Below are positions 26,680-35,467 of a DNA stretch of 64,000 nucleotides, in pieces. The position numbers and the translations under genes are program-made. The notes beneath the pieces are model-generated. The model did no database searches, was not told where the DNA came from, and was given only the letters and a program-made list of their open reading frames with translations. The first letter of the stretch is position 1, and each line of letters begins with the position of its first letter. Origin of the DNA: Gammaproteobacteria bacterium (GTDB lineage: Bacteria; Pseudomonadota; Gammaproteobacteria; Eutrophobiales; Eutrophobiaceae); contig JAPOQU010000015.1 in the NCBI GenBank assembly GCA_026710545.1, positions 1 through 64,000 of the forward strand, read 5' to 3'.

Positions 26680-26730
26680 GGCAACTCCGCTGATAGTTCA
26701 TGTAAATCGATAAAAGCAATATATAAAATA

Positions 26731-26764
26731 TGAGTTATTCTGTCAATAGTGAGTATTCTCTCAA
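26731..26764. promoter_or_regulatory. Direct repeats upstream of abiE, candidate operator
   Basis: TGAGTTATTCTGTCAA (26731-26746) and TGAGTATTCTCTCAA (26750-26764) are tandem relatives 19 bp apart. They may be AbiEi binding sites. The second also contains the 13 bases found at 20895, so it could alternatively mark a segment boundary. Confidence 0.4.
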
Positions 26765-26819
26765 AGCAGTTCCCGCTAGCTCCTTAGCTCAAACCTGCCC
26801 ATCCATGTGAAGCCTTGAA

Positions 26820-28589
26820 TCAGAACTGCTCCTCGTCCAAGGCCATGAGCGACCCGCTGCCGGCCCGGATGGCCGAGAGATGCCCGCCGGTCCTGGGCAG
26901 GTAGTGTTCGGCGTAGAAGCGCGCCGTAATTATCTTGCTTCGATAAAAATCATCATTTGAGGAAGCGGACTTTTGCGCGGCGATCATCGCCGCCCGGGCC
27001 ATCTGCCAGCCGCCGCACACATAACCCATGAGCATGAGGAAATTGACGGCAGCGGATCCCGGCGCATCCGGGTCGTCCCGGTAGTTGTTCAATAGCCAGT
27101 CCGTTGCCTGTACCAGGTTTTCGGTCGCTTGGCCCAGGGCGCGCCGGATGACGGCCTGGTCGGCATCGGCATCGGACAGTGCGGCCGTGGTTTGCCGGAT
27201 CTCGCCGATGAGTTCCCGGATCGCCTTGCCGTTGTCCCTGATAACCTTGCGGCCGACCAGGTCCTGGGCCTGGATGCCGGTGGTTCCCTCATAGATACTG
27301 GTGATACGGGCGTCCCGGAAGTGCTGGGCGGCGCCGGTTTCCTCGATATAACCCATGCCGCCGTGTACCTGTACGCCCAGTGAAGTGATCTCCTGGGCCA
27401 GTTCGGTCGACCAGGCCTTGACCACCGGGGTCAGCAGGGCAAATCTTTCACCATGGTTGCCTCCGTCCGGAGACCGGTTCATGTGGTCCAGTGAAGCGGC
27501 AGCGACGTAAGCGACCGCACGCATCGCCTCGCAACCGGATTTCATCAGCATCAGCATACGCCGCACGTCCGCGTGCTGTATGATCCTGGCGCGCCCGGGT
27601 TGTCCCGGGATCTTGCCCTGTTCGCGCTCTTTCGCGTAGCCCAGCGCCTGCTGGTAGGCGCGCTCGCTGATACTGAGTCCCTGCAGGCCGACCGACAGGC
27701 GGGCATGGTTCATCATGGTGAACATGCAGGCTATGCCGTTATGCTTCTCGCCCACCAGGTAGCCGTGAGCGCCGCCGTTGTCGCCGTAACTCATGACGCA
27801 GGTCGGGCTGCTGTGTATGCCCAGCTTGTGCTCGATGGAAACCGGGTAGACGTCGTTGCGGCGTCCGGTCGAACCGTCCGCGTTGACCAGGTACTTGGGC
27901 ACCAGGAACAGGCTGATACCCTTGATTCCCGGCGGCGCGTCGGGCAGGCGGGCCAGCACCAGGTGCAGGATATTGTCCGTGAAGTCATGGTCTCCCCAGG
28001 TGATGAATATTTTCCGTCCCGACAACAGGTAGGTGTCGCCGTTGGGCTCAGCCCTGGTGTTAATCGCCGCCAGGTCGGAACCGGCCTGCGGTTCCGTCAG
28101 GTTCATGGTCCCGGCCCATTCGCCCGACACCAGCTTCGGCAGAAATATGGACTTGATGTCGTGAGAGCCATGAATTCCCATGGCGACCGCGCAGCCTTCC
28201 GTCAGCATGGGGCACAGGGCGAATGCCATGTTGGCCGATTGCCAGATTTCATTGGCCGCGGCCGCGACCAGTTCCGGCAGTCCCTGGCCGCCGTATCCGG
28301 GTTCGAACGGCAGCGATGCCCAGCCGCCCTCCACGAACGCCTGGTACGCATCCTTGAAACCTGCGGGTGGGATTACCCTGTCTTCCTTGAAGTCCGCGCC
28401 GGCGATGTCTCCCTGACGGTTAAGCGGGGCGAGTACTTCAGCGGCAAATTTTCCCGCTTCCTCCAGGACCGCATCCACGGTCTCTGTCGTGGCTTCTTCG
28501 AATCCGGGCAGTTTGTTGAGATCCGACAGCCCTGCCAGTTCATTCAGTACAAAGCGCATGTCGCGCGTGGGGGCGGAGTAATTACTCAT
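26820..28589 (-). CDS. Acyl-CoA dehydrogenase, long DmdC-like type
   Basis: A 589-residue flavoprotein, longer than the usual ~380 because of a C-terminal extension, as in the DmdC/AcdA group. Stretches seen include NLTEPQAGSDLAAI, ISGR-like LLSGRKIFITWGDHD, VHGGMGYIEETGAAQHFRD and the catalytic-base region SIYEGTTGIQAQDLVGRK. It oxidises an acyl-CoA to the 2-enoyl-CoA with electrons to ETF. DmdC acts on methylmercaptopropionyl-CoA, but specificity cannot be read here. It is downstream of, and co-directional with, shc and an unknown gene. A dispersed palindrome sits 10 bp before its ATG. Confidence 0.88.
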   Translation of the reverse strand: MSNYSAPTRDMRFVLNELAGLSDLNKLPGFEEATTETVDAVLEEAGKFAAEVLAPLNRQGDIAGADFKEDRVIPPAGFKDAYQAFVEGGWASLPFEPGYGGQGLPELVAAAANEIWQSANMAFALCPMLTEGCAVAMGIHGSHDIKSIFLPKLVSGEWAGTMNLTEPQAGSDLAAINTRAEPNGDTYLLSGRKIFITWGDHDFTDNILHLVLARLPDAPPGIKGISLFLVPKYLVNADGSTGRRNDVYPVSIEHKLGIHSSPTCVMSYGDNGGAHGYLVGEKHNGIACMFTMMNHARLSVGLQGLSISERAYQQALGYAKEREQGKIPGQPGRARIIQHADVRRMLMLMKSGCEAMRAVAYVAAASLDHMNRSPDGGNHGERFALLTPVVKAWSTELAQEITSLGVQVHGGMGYIEETGAAQHFRDARITSIYEGTTGIQAQDLVGRKVIRDNGKAIRELIGEIRQTTAALSDADADQAVIRRALGQATENLVQATDWLLNNYRDDPDAPGSAAVNFLMLMGYVCGGWQMARAAMIAAQKSASSNDDFYRSKIITARFYAEHYLPRTGGHLSAIRAGSGSLMALDEEQF

Positions 28590-28599
28590 TTTCTGGCTG

Positions 28600-28621
28600 G
28601 GGACAGATTTAAATCTGTCCC
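28600..28621. repeat. Dispersed palindrome (GGGGAC family), copy 2
   Basis: GGGACAGATTT joined to its exact reverse complement, between the acyl-CoA dehydrogenase start and the preceding gene's stop. Same family as 8532, 47413 and 48455. Confidence 0.55.
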
Positions 28622-28637
28622 TGACCCTTCCGATCCT

Positions 28638-29546
28638 TCAGTACAGCCGGGCGGCATACCTTTCCTTGAATTGGTCACAGTCCTGGAGCAGGGTCTGCGT
28701 GGTTTTGGGCATCGGTATCCGGTAATTGGTCAAGTCCTCGATCAGCGTACCGCAACGGTGAAAAATATCTATCCCGCGTTTCCCCAGCGCCTGTTCGCGC
28801 CGGGTGGCATCCTCGCCCAGGGTGGGTTTGCAGTCGGTCACCCGTTCCGATGCAGTGACGAAACGCGGCCAGATTTCAATGATGGCCGGGTCGCTGCGCA
28901 GCGTTTCCATGGTGTTTTTACCGCAGGTAGCCAGTTCCTCGATGAGTTGTACCTGGTTGCGGAACATGGGCGATCCTGCGAAGACTGCGTTCATTTTTTC
29001 GGAAATCTCATCGATCTCCTGCATGGTGTGCGCAATCTTGATATAGCGGCTTTCCAGGAACCGTTCAACCGGCGTGGTGAAGGCCCTGAAAGGTTCGCCC
29101 CAGAGCTCTTCCAATCCCTCGCGGCCGTGTTTGACGCGGATGTATTTCCCGTATTCAAGCGCGCCCATGAAGCACAGGCCGCATTCCTTTATCAGTTCGT
29201 TTTCCGGGTTAATGGTGACGCCGGTCTGTTCCAGTTCGACGATGTGGGTCAATATGTCCGAGCCGCGGTTCAGCAGGGCGCCGGCCAGCATGGCGGCCAG
29301 CACGCGTTTTCTCGACGCGTCGTCCTCCGCCTCGTACCTGCGCCTGACCTCTTCGAGTTTGTTGCCGGGCGTATTGATGCCGGGTTCGACGTGATGAAAG
29401 ACCCGGCGGGTCAACTGGTCGATGAGAGACTTTTTATAAGCGAGGTTGTTTGGTACATCGTAATAGCGGATCCAGTGGCCGTCGAAATAAATGCGCTCCA
29501 GTCCGTCTATTTCCCTGATTGTGCCGTTAGCGACTTCTTGCAGCAT
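28638..29546 (-). CDS. Conserved-looking hypothetical protein in the squalene-hopene cyclase operon
   Basis: A 302-residue, mostly helical soluble protein that I do not recognise. It has no signal peptide. Features include WIRYYDVPNNLAYKKSLIDQL near the N-terminus, a small-residue helix AAMLAGALLNRGSDIL, and three cysteines in ELIKECGLCFMG and ELATCGKN. ATG 29546 has GGAG 5 nt upstream. It follows shc with a 12-bp gap on the same strand, so it is almost certainly co-transcribed and could act in hopanoid metabolism; that is inference from position only. Confidence 0.72.
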   Translation of the reverse strand: MLQEVANGTIREIDGLERIYFDGHWIRYYDVPNNLAYKKSLIDQLTRRVFHHVEPGINTPGNKLEEVRRRYEAEDDASRKRVLAAMLAGALLNRGSDILTHIVELEQTGVTINPENELIKECGLCFMGALEYGKYIRVKHGREGLEELWGEPFRAFTTPVERFLESRYIKIAHTMQEIDEISEKMNAVFAGSPMFRNQVQLIEELATCGKNTMETLRSDPAIIEIWPRFVTASERVTDCKPTLGEDATRREQALGKRGIDIFHRCGTLIEDLTNYRIPMPKTTQTLLQDCDQFKERYAARLY

Positions 29547-29558
29547 ACCACTCCGGGT

Positions 29559-31637
29559 TCACGCGTTTACGAATCTCGACCGGTAATGTTTACTGTCCAG
29601 TACGGGTAATACGCCCAGGTCAACCGGCCCTTCCCGCACCAGCGCCTCCTGCCGGGTTTCCAGTCCCTGCCGGTAACGCGCGTACACACCCAATGCCCAG
29701 AGCGGGAAGTAGTGGCTGTAACCGTGGTAACGCAGGTAGAACACCCGGGGAAACCCGGTGCCGGTGAACGCGGTTTCTTCCCAGCCCTTTGCGCCGTCAT
29801 GATTACGCACCAGGTAATTAACGCCTTTTTCCACTGCGTCGGATTCCGTTTCACCCATCGCCAGCAGGCCGAGCAGGGCCCATGCGGTCTGTGAAGCGGT
29901 GCTGTCTCCCGACCCTCCCAGGTCCGGGTCATTATATGAATCGCAACTTTCACCCCAGCCGCCGTCGCTGTTCTGGATCCGTTTTAGCCAGTTCACGGCC
30001 TTACGCAGGTAAGGCTGCTTCGGGTCCTCGCCCAGGGCGCCCAGGCCGACCAGTACGGCCCAGGTGCCGTAAATGTAATTAACGCCCCAGCGGCCGAACC
30101 AGGCGCCGCAGGGTTCCTGGTCCTGTTGCAGGTATTCAAGCGCGCGTGCGATGGGGGGAAAACTCCTGTCATAGCCGAGCATGGCCAGCATTTCAATACA
30201 GCGCGCGGTCAGGTCTGCTGTGCTCGGGTCGACCAGCGCGCCGTGATCGGCAAATGGTATGTTGTTGAGATTTTCGTAATGGTTGTCGATATCGAACGCG
30301 CCCCAGCCGCCATCGGTATTCTGCATGCCGATGACCCAGTTAACGGCCTGGGCAATACGCTTTTTCCTGTCCGGGTTATAGTGGGCGCCCACGCGCAGCA
30401 AGGCCATGACCACCATGCTGGTATCGTCGACATCGGGATAGAAGTCATTTTCAAACTGGAATGCCCAGCCGCCGCCTTCCAGGTCCGGCGCCATGCTGAT
30501 CCAGTCCCCCCGGGTGAATACCTGTTTATCGAACAGCCAGTCCGTTGCCGGTTTTACGGCTCCGTTATCCGGACTCAGGCCGGCTTCCGACAGGGCGGAC
30601 AAACTCAGGCAGGTATCCCATATCGGCGACACGCAGGGTTGAACGTAAGTCTGTGCTTCTTCCTCAATCACCAGGTCCTCTATAGCCTGCAAGCCGCGCT
30701 GCATGTCCGGGTCGGCCGTATCGCGGCCCAATAACTTCAGCGCATAGACGGCATTCGCCATGGCCGGGTAAATCGCGCCGATTCCGCCCTCGCCGCGCAT
30801 GTGTTCGCGCATCCAGGTTTCCAGCTTGCGCATGGAACGCCGCCTGACAAACCCGGGCACCAGCGGTTCCAGCAACTTGAGCAGACGCTCCAGCAGGATA
30901 AAACAGTTTTTGAAGTGGCTCCCCGGCTGATAGTGATCGATATGCTTCAGGGACTCCGGTTCGCGGTTGAACAACTCTCTTATATCCGTTCCCTTGTGTA
31001 CCGGCCGGTGCGCGAAGATCAGCAACAGGGGGATAGTGACGCAGCGGGACCAGTAGGAAATCTTGTCCAGGCTGAAATACCACCAGCGCGGCAACCAGAT
31101 TATTTCTGCCGGCATGGCGGGTACGGTCCGCCAGGGCATCTGGCCAAAAATCGCGAGCAGGATACGGGTGAAGACATTGACCTGCTCCGCGCCGCCGTTA
31201 TTGCGCACCCAGGCGCGGGCCCGTTGCATGGCCTCTGCAGCGGGATCATAACCGGCCGTTTTCAGGGCAAAATAGGCTTTTACGGTGGCGCTGATATTAC
31301 CGGCGCCGCCTTCATACAGGGGCCAGCTTCCGTCCGGTAATTGCCGCTTGCATATATAATCGGCCAGGCGTTGCTCCCGTTCCCTGTCCACCGTGCCCAT
31401 CAGGTGTTGCAACAGCATGTATTCGGCAGGGATGGTCGTATCGGCTTCAAGGTCAAAACGCCAGTAACCGGCACGGTACTGGCGCTCCAGCAAAGCCGTG
31501 CCCGATTGTACCAGCGTGTCGGCCAGGGGATCGGTCTGGGGAACCGGAACGTTTGTCTCTTCCCGTTGCAGGAGCCTGGGTGAAAGTAATTCACCAAATA
31601 GCGTATCTGTTATTGTTGCTGCGCCGTGTTCAGACAT
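29559..31637 (-). CDS. shc: Squalene-hopene cyclase
   Basis: A 692-residue triterpene cyclase that folds squalene into hopene at the inner membrane, the first step to hopanoids. The catalytic acid motif DVDDTS is at residues 402-407. Multiple QW repeats are visible (QLPDGSWPLYEGG, QNTDGGWGAFD, QDQEPCGAWFGRWG, QNSDGGWGESCDSY). Length and motif order are those of bacterial SHC. The ATG lies 2 nt after GGAG. Head of a leftward group with the 302-residue unknown and possibly the acyl-CoA dehydrogenase. The upstream 31638-31910 contains no evident gene. Confidence 0.95.
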   Translation of the reverse strand: MSEHGAATITDTLFGELLSPRLLQREETNVPVPQTDPLADTLVQSGTALLERQYRAGYWRFDLEADTTIPAEYMLLQHLMGTVDREREQRLADYICKRQLPDGSWPLYEGGAGNISATVKAYFALKTAGYDPAAEAMQRARAWVRNNGGAEQVNVFTRILLAIFGQMPWRTVPAMPAEIIWLPRWWYFSLDKISYWSRCVTIPLLLIFAHRPVHKGTDIRELFNREPESLKHIDHYQPGSHFKNCFILLERLLKLLEPLVPGFVRRRSMRKLETWMREHMRGEGGIGAIYPAMANAVYALKLLGRDTADPDMQRGLQAIEDLVIEEEAQTYVQPCVSPIWDTCLSLSALSEAGLSPDNGAVKPATDWLFDKQVFTRGDWISMAPDLEGGGWAFQFENDFYPDVDDTSMVVMALLRVGAHYNPDRKKRIAQAVNWVIGMQNTDGGWGAFDIDNHYENLNNIPFADHGALVDPSTADLTARCIEMLAMLGYDRSFPPIARALEYLQQDQEPCGAWFGRWGVNYIYGTWAVLVGLGALGEDPKQPYLRKAVNWLKRIQNSDGGWGESCDSYNDPDLGGSGDSTASQTAWALLGLLAMGETESDAVEKGVNYLVRNHDGAKGWEETAFTGTGFPRVFYLRYHGYSHYFPLWALGVYARYRQGLETRQEALVREGPVDLGVLPVLDSKHYRSRFVNA

Positions 31638-31910
31638 AACTCCGTATTCCGGGGGGATTCAAACAAATAATTCTAATCTATCTTGTTAAATATGCAAGTA
31701 TTTTGTCTGAAATTTACCCTGTGTCAGGTTTGCCTGACGCAGCATTTTTTGTACCTTTTGCCCTAGGGATCGTGCAAACAGCCGGTATATGCACATGTGG
31801 CTCACCGATTGACACGGCAGCCCGATATGTGCATCAATATGTACAGTTTGAAAATAGCATATCCTGCATTTTCTCCCGGCCCGGTTTCGCCCTCCCGTCC
31901 ATGACAGGGA

Positions 31911-32891
31911 TTAAAAATCCACAACCTGGCCTATACCCGTTGTACGCGCTTTTGCGTGGATATGCTTTGCCGCATACATATCCTGGGCATTGACGCCGTG
32001 GGACTGGTAGAGCGTAACCTGCCGATCGTCCTGCCTGCCGGGGATTTTGTCTTCCAGCAGTTCACCCAGTTCCCCGATTATATGAGTTTCATCAATTGCG
32101 CCTTCGGCCACGGGTATCATGATATTGCCTCCCTCGTTGCGGACGGATTCCATCAGGTCCACGTAGACCGAGGACTTGACGACCAGGCCGGTATCGCATT
32201 CCCGGGTGGTCAGGCTGTGGGCGCCGACCAGGTTGACGTGGGCGCCGGGTCTGACCCACTCGCCGGCCAGTATGGGATCGGGCGAGGTGGTAGTAGTGCA
32301 TACCAGGTCGCAGGCGCCGGCTTCTGCCGGGTCTGCCGTCGCCCTGACGCTGATGCCGGTGCGTTGCGCCTGCTCCCGGGCGAAAGCCTGCACCTTGTCC
32401 GGGTTGCGCCCCCACACGACTATCTCATCCACGGGGCGCACCGCGCGCATGGCATCGATATGGGTGACCGCCTGCACGCCGTTGCCGAAGATGCCGCAGG
32501 TGTGCGCGTCTGCGCGCGCCAGCAGCCGGGTCGCCAGGCCGGATGCCGCGGCGGTGCGGATTCCCGTTACCTCGGCGCCGTCGATAATAGCCACAGGGGT
32601 GCCGCTGGCATGGTCGAACAGGGCGATGAAGCCCTGGATGGCGGGGAGTCCCCTGGTTGGATTGTCGGGGATCAGGTTGATCACCTTGGCGCCGAACGCG
32701 GCCAGTTCGGTGGAAGAACCCGGCATCAGTACAAGCGTGCCGCTTTCATCGATGAGCGGCGCGACCAGCCGGGGTGGCATGGATATGGCGCCGGTGGTAG
32801 CGGCGATCATGGCGGGTTCCATGGCGTCTATGCATTCGTCCATGGGCAGCAGTTTGCGTACGCCAGCGGCGTTGATAATGGTCAGGGGCAT
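31911..32891 (-). CDS. Ornithine cyclodeaminase / mu-crystallin family enzyme
   Basis: A 326-residue NAD(P)-dependent enzyme. Family stretches are IDAMEPAM, GTLVLMPGSS, AKVINLIPDNP, GAEVTGIRTAAASGLATRLLA and the Rossmann start GIFGNGVQA. Members include ornithine cyclodeaminase, alanine dehydrogenase-like enzymes, ketimine reductase and the arginine dehydrogenase DauB. Start chosen at ATG 32891 with GGAG 9 nt upstream; an upstream in-frame codon at 32981 adds an atypical N-terminus. A DauA-like oxidase is encoded at 38977, so a DauB-like role is conceivable but unproven. A fragment of a second copy occurs at 35417-35460. Confidence 0.87.
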   Translation of the reverse strand: MPLTIINAAGVRKLLPMDECIDAMEPAMIAATTGAISMPPRLVAPLIDESGTLVLMPGSSTELAAFGAKVINLIPDNPTRGLPAIQGFIALFDHASGTPVAIIDGAEVTGIRTAAASGLATRLLARADAHTCGIFGNGVQAVTHIDAMRAVRPVDEIVVWGRNPDKVQAFAREQAQRTGISVRATADPAEAGACDLVCTTTTSPDPILAGEWVRPGAHVNLVGAHSLTTRECDTGLVVKSSVYVDLMESVRNEGGNIMIPVAEGAIDETHIIGELGELLEDKIPGRQDDRQVTLYQSHGVNAQDMYAAKHIHAKARTTGIGQVVDF

Positions 32892-33097
32892 GCTTTGTTC
32901 TCCGGATCCCAAAGTACGGAAGTCTACCCGGCATGTACGGCAGTGACCAGTTTTTATTAATACCGTCAGCTCATATATCAATGCTTGACTATATTCAGCA
33001 ATATCGTATGTTTAAGACTGGGGAGATAAAAAGAAAGGTGTCAAGAAAACCGACAGAAAACGGCTTCTTTGACATTACTTGATAGTGGGGTAAATCA

Positions 33098-34093
33098 GTG
33101 CCGGCAGCAGGTCCGAAAGCAATTATACAGGCAATAAAAGAGGCTTTTATTGAAGCTTCAGCATCCGCAGTATTAATTTCTGATGGTACATCAAATCCTC
33201 GAAAGTTTTATGTAACAACCAGGGAAACGTCGTTTCCTGTATGGGTTTATATATGGACTTTGACTCACGGCGGAGGGGCAGCGCGGCCGCAAGATGAATA
33301 CCGAATACAACTTACATCTGTCGTCTCCCCATTACGCGAAAACCCGGATGGTCCGACCTTGTTACTGGGATATGAGCCTGAATCTCAATGCTTTGCGGGA
33401 TTTGATTTAAATAAACATTTGACCTTTTCTACTCAGTCGCCTTCGATACAGATTAATATCAATACACTCCGGGAAGCTGATAAGAACGGTCTCGCGTTCT
33501 CGCGGAAGGGAAACGATGAGATTGCTGTGGGTTTTCGTGCCGATAACATACTTCTGTACAGTCTCAATTCAAAAAATTTGCATGAGAGCGGAGCGGATGC
33601 GGCTATTTCGGAATTATTATCAAAAGCAGACGGATTTAAACTTGTTACTGATGACGAGATAAATACATTAACCCCTGAGAGGAAACGGGTTTTGACGAAG
33701 GTCTTGCGCTTGGCCCGTGACGGAGATTTCAGAAGAAAGGTTATCGACGCTTATAGCAGAAGATGTTGTGTGACCGGGTTACAACTCCGTCTCATTGATG
33801 CCGCGCACATCCTGCCGGTAGGCGCTCCGGGTAGTTCAGATGATGTCCAAAATGGATTATGTCTCTCTCCGACGTATCACAGGGCTTATGATCTTGGATT
33901 GATCTATCTGACTGAAGACAGAAAAATGATGCTCAACCACCAAAAGAGGGAAGAGTTTGTTCGACTTGGGCTAGGCGGAGGGCTGCAGGAATTCAAGCTA
34001 CCTCTGGACAGAGGGATATTCCTTCCTGGAAACAAAAACCATTGGCCAAGTAAAAACTTTATTGAAGCGGCAAATCGGTTTCGCGCGATTTAA
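33098..34093 (+). CDS. HNH-type restriction endonuclease
   Basis: A 331-residue protein whose C-terminal third is an HNH nuclease domain: SRRCCVTGLQLRLIDAAHILP (about 220-240), then DDVQNGLCLSPTYHRAYDLGLI, with His, Asn and His in order. The N-terminal part is probably the DNA-recognition domain. The start GTG 33098 has GGGG about 10 nt upstream. It lies 51 bp before a methyltransferase gene on the same strand; together they look like a type II restriction-modification pair. AT-rich against its neighbours, consistent with transfer. Specificity cannot be inferred. Confidence 0.85.
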   Translation: MPAAGPKAIIQAIKEAFIEASASAVLISDGTSNPRKFYVTTRETSFPVWVYIWTLTHGGGAARPQDEYRIQLTSVVSPLRENPDGPTLLLGYEPESQCFAGFDLNKHLTFSTQSPSIQININTLREADKNGLAFSRKGNDEIAVGFRADNILLYSLNSKNLHESGADAAISELLSKADGFKLVTDDEINTLTPERKRVLTKVLRLARDGDFRRKVIDAYSRRCCVTGLQLRLIDAAHILPVGAPGSSDDVQNGLCLSPTYHRAYDLGLIYLTEDRKMMLNHQKREEFVRLGLGGGLQEFKLPLDRGIFLPGNKNHWPSKNFIEAANRFRAI

Positions 34094-34110
34094 CGTCTTA
34101 CAAAAAATAC

Positions 34111-34138
34111 TTGACCAGTTTTGTTTTTGTATTACACT
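34111..34138 (+). promoter_or_regulatory. Sigma70-type promoter of the methyltransferase, predicted leaderless
   Basis: TTGACC (34111-34116), 16 bp, TACACT (34133-34138). Six bases later is the ATG at 34145, so transcription should start at or next to the start codon. This gives the methylase its own promoter independent of the nuclease gene. Confidence 0.5.
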
Positions 34139-34144
34139 TTGAAT

Positions 34145-35365
34145 ATGACTCGCCCGAAAGTCAAGAATCCTCGTAACAGGCTCATAAATTTCCGGCTGAC
34201 TGATGCTGAATATGCTGAGATACGACGCTCAGCTGAGTTATACGGCTTCGACTCTCTCAGTGATTATCTGCGATACCTCTATACATCCGGTTCTGATGTT
34301 TCCGACGTAAAAGATACCATTCCGTTGTATGAGGTTGCTGAACCTGAGGTATATACAGAAACCGAACGCGGAACCATTTATCTGGGTGATGCACTGGGGC
34401 TGCTAAACCGGACATTGAAGCCGGCCTCAGTAGATTTGATAATGACTTCCCCACCCTTCGGACTTGTCAGAAAAAAAAGCTATGGCAATGAAGACGCGGA
34501 TAAATATGTTGAATGGTTCAAGCCTTTTGCCGAAGGAATGAAACGAGTATTAAAGGATAAGGGAAGTCTTGTTATTGATATAGGTGGAGCGTGGAAACCG
34601 GGTATGCCAACTCGGTCACTGTACCATTTTGAACTGCTGATTAGTCTCTGCAGGGATAATGGATTTCACCTGTGTCAGGAACACTACTGGTGGAATCCAT
34701 CGAAACTGCCTACTCCCGCAGAGTGGGTCAACGTAAGACGCATCAGGGTCAAGGATGCAGTCAATTGCATTTGGTGGCTATCCAAAACTCCGTGGCCCAA
34801 GGCTTCAAATAAACGTATTCTTGCTCCCTACAGCGAATCGATGAAATCGCTGTTGAAAAATGGCTATAAGCCGAAATTGCGGCCGTCTGGGCATGATATT
34901 TCCGACAAGTTTGGAAAGAATAACGGTGGTTCAGTGCCCCCCAATCTTCTGGCGGTAGCGAATACCGAGTCAAACGGCGTTTACCAGAACTACTGCAAAG
35001 CGAATGACTTGCCGGTTCATCCGGCTAGATTCCCGGCTCGTTTACCTGAATATTTTATTCGTATGCTTACGGATGAAGACGATTTTGTGGTTGACCCATT
35101 TGGCGGTTCGTGTGTCACAGGTGAAGCAGCCGAAGCGCTCAATCGCAGGTGGGCGTGTTGCGACCTGAACGAAGAATACCTGAAAGGCGCCGTGTCCCGG
35201 TTTGTAGGCGTTAAGCCAAAACTGCCGAAACCGGACGCCGTTCCTTATCAGGTATTTCCTCCGTGCTCTCTGGCAGGTTCCACTGACGATTCTGCCCTTT
35301 CCAATAATGGAGGATTTAAACGGACTCCCAGAACGCCAAAGCAAAAAAGTATGAGGCTTCTTTGA
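34145..35365 (+). CDS. DNA methyltransferase (beta-type) with N-terminal RHH domain
   Basis: A 406-residue S-adenosylmethionine-dependent methylase. Catalytic motif IV TSPPF is at 101-105, and the SAM-binding motif I DPFGGS is near 317, i.e. permuted order. The SPP signature suits N4-cytosine or N6-adenine methylation (M.PvuII-like). Residues 12-48 (RLINFRLTDAEYAEIRRSAELYG... SLSDYLRYL) look like a ribbon-helix-helix DNA-binding unit fused in front, which could let the methylase repress its own or the nuclease promoter. ATG 34145 is preferred over TTG 34121, which lies within the promoter. It protects host DNA from the adjacent HNH nuclease. Confidence 0.88.
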   Translation: MTRPKVKNPRNRLINFRLTDAEYAEIRRSAELYGFDSLSDYLRYLYTSGSDVSDVKDTIPLYEVAEPEVYTETERGTIYLGDALGLLNRTLKPASVDLIMTSPPFGLVRKKSYGNEDADKYVEWFKPFAEGMKRVLKDKGSLVIDIGGAWKPGMPTRSLYHFELLISLCRDNGFHLCQEHYWWNPSKLPTPAEWVNVRRIRVKDAVNCIWWLSKTPWPKASNKRILAPYSESMKSLLKNGYKPKLRPSGHDISDKFGKNNGGSVPPNLLAVANTESNGVYQNYCKANDLPVHPARFPARLPEYFIRMLTDEDDFVVDPFGGSCVTGEAAEALNRRWACCDLNEEYLKGAVSRFVGVKPKLPKPDAVPYQVFPPCSLAGSTDDSALSNNGGFKRTPRTPKQKSMRLL

Positions 35366-35416
35366 AGTACTTTCCGTAAGAATTTTAATGTAGCAATAAC
35401 CTTTCGTAGTCCATCA

Positions 35417-35460
35417 CGGCCAGCTCGGTGGAAGAGCCGGGCATCAGCACCAGTGTGCCG
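35417..35460 (-). pseudogene. Fragment of a second cyclodeaminase-family gene
   Basis: These 44 bp match 32699-32742 inside the intact gene at 38 of 44 positions and encode the same peptide, TLVLMPGSSTELA. Homology ends abruptly on both sides. It lies between the methylase stop and the UroD-like gene, marking the right-hand border of the inserted restriction-modification pair. The 14% divergence suggests a paralogue fragment rather than a fresh target duplication. Confidence 0.65.
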
Positions 35461-35467
35461 CATATGT

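Noticed and set aside
27573..29609. A 678-codon open frame on the + strand
   Set aside because: It lies antisense to the acyl-CoA dehydrogenase and the following gene, has no recognisable domains and an Arg/Gly/Val/Gln-rich composition typical of antisense frames in GC-rich DNA.
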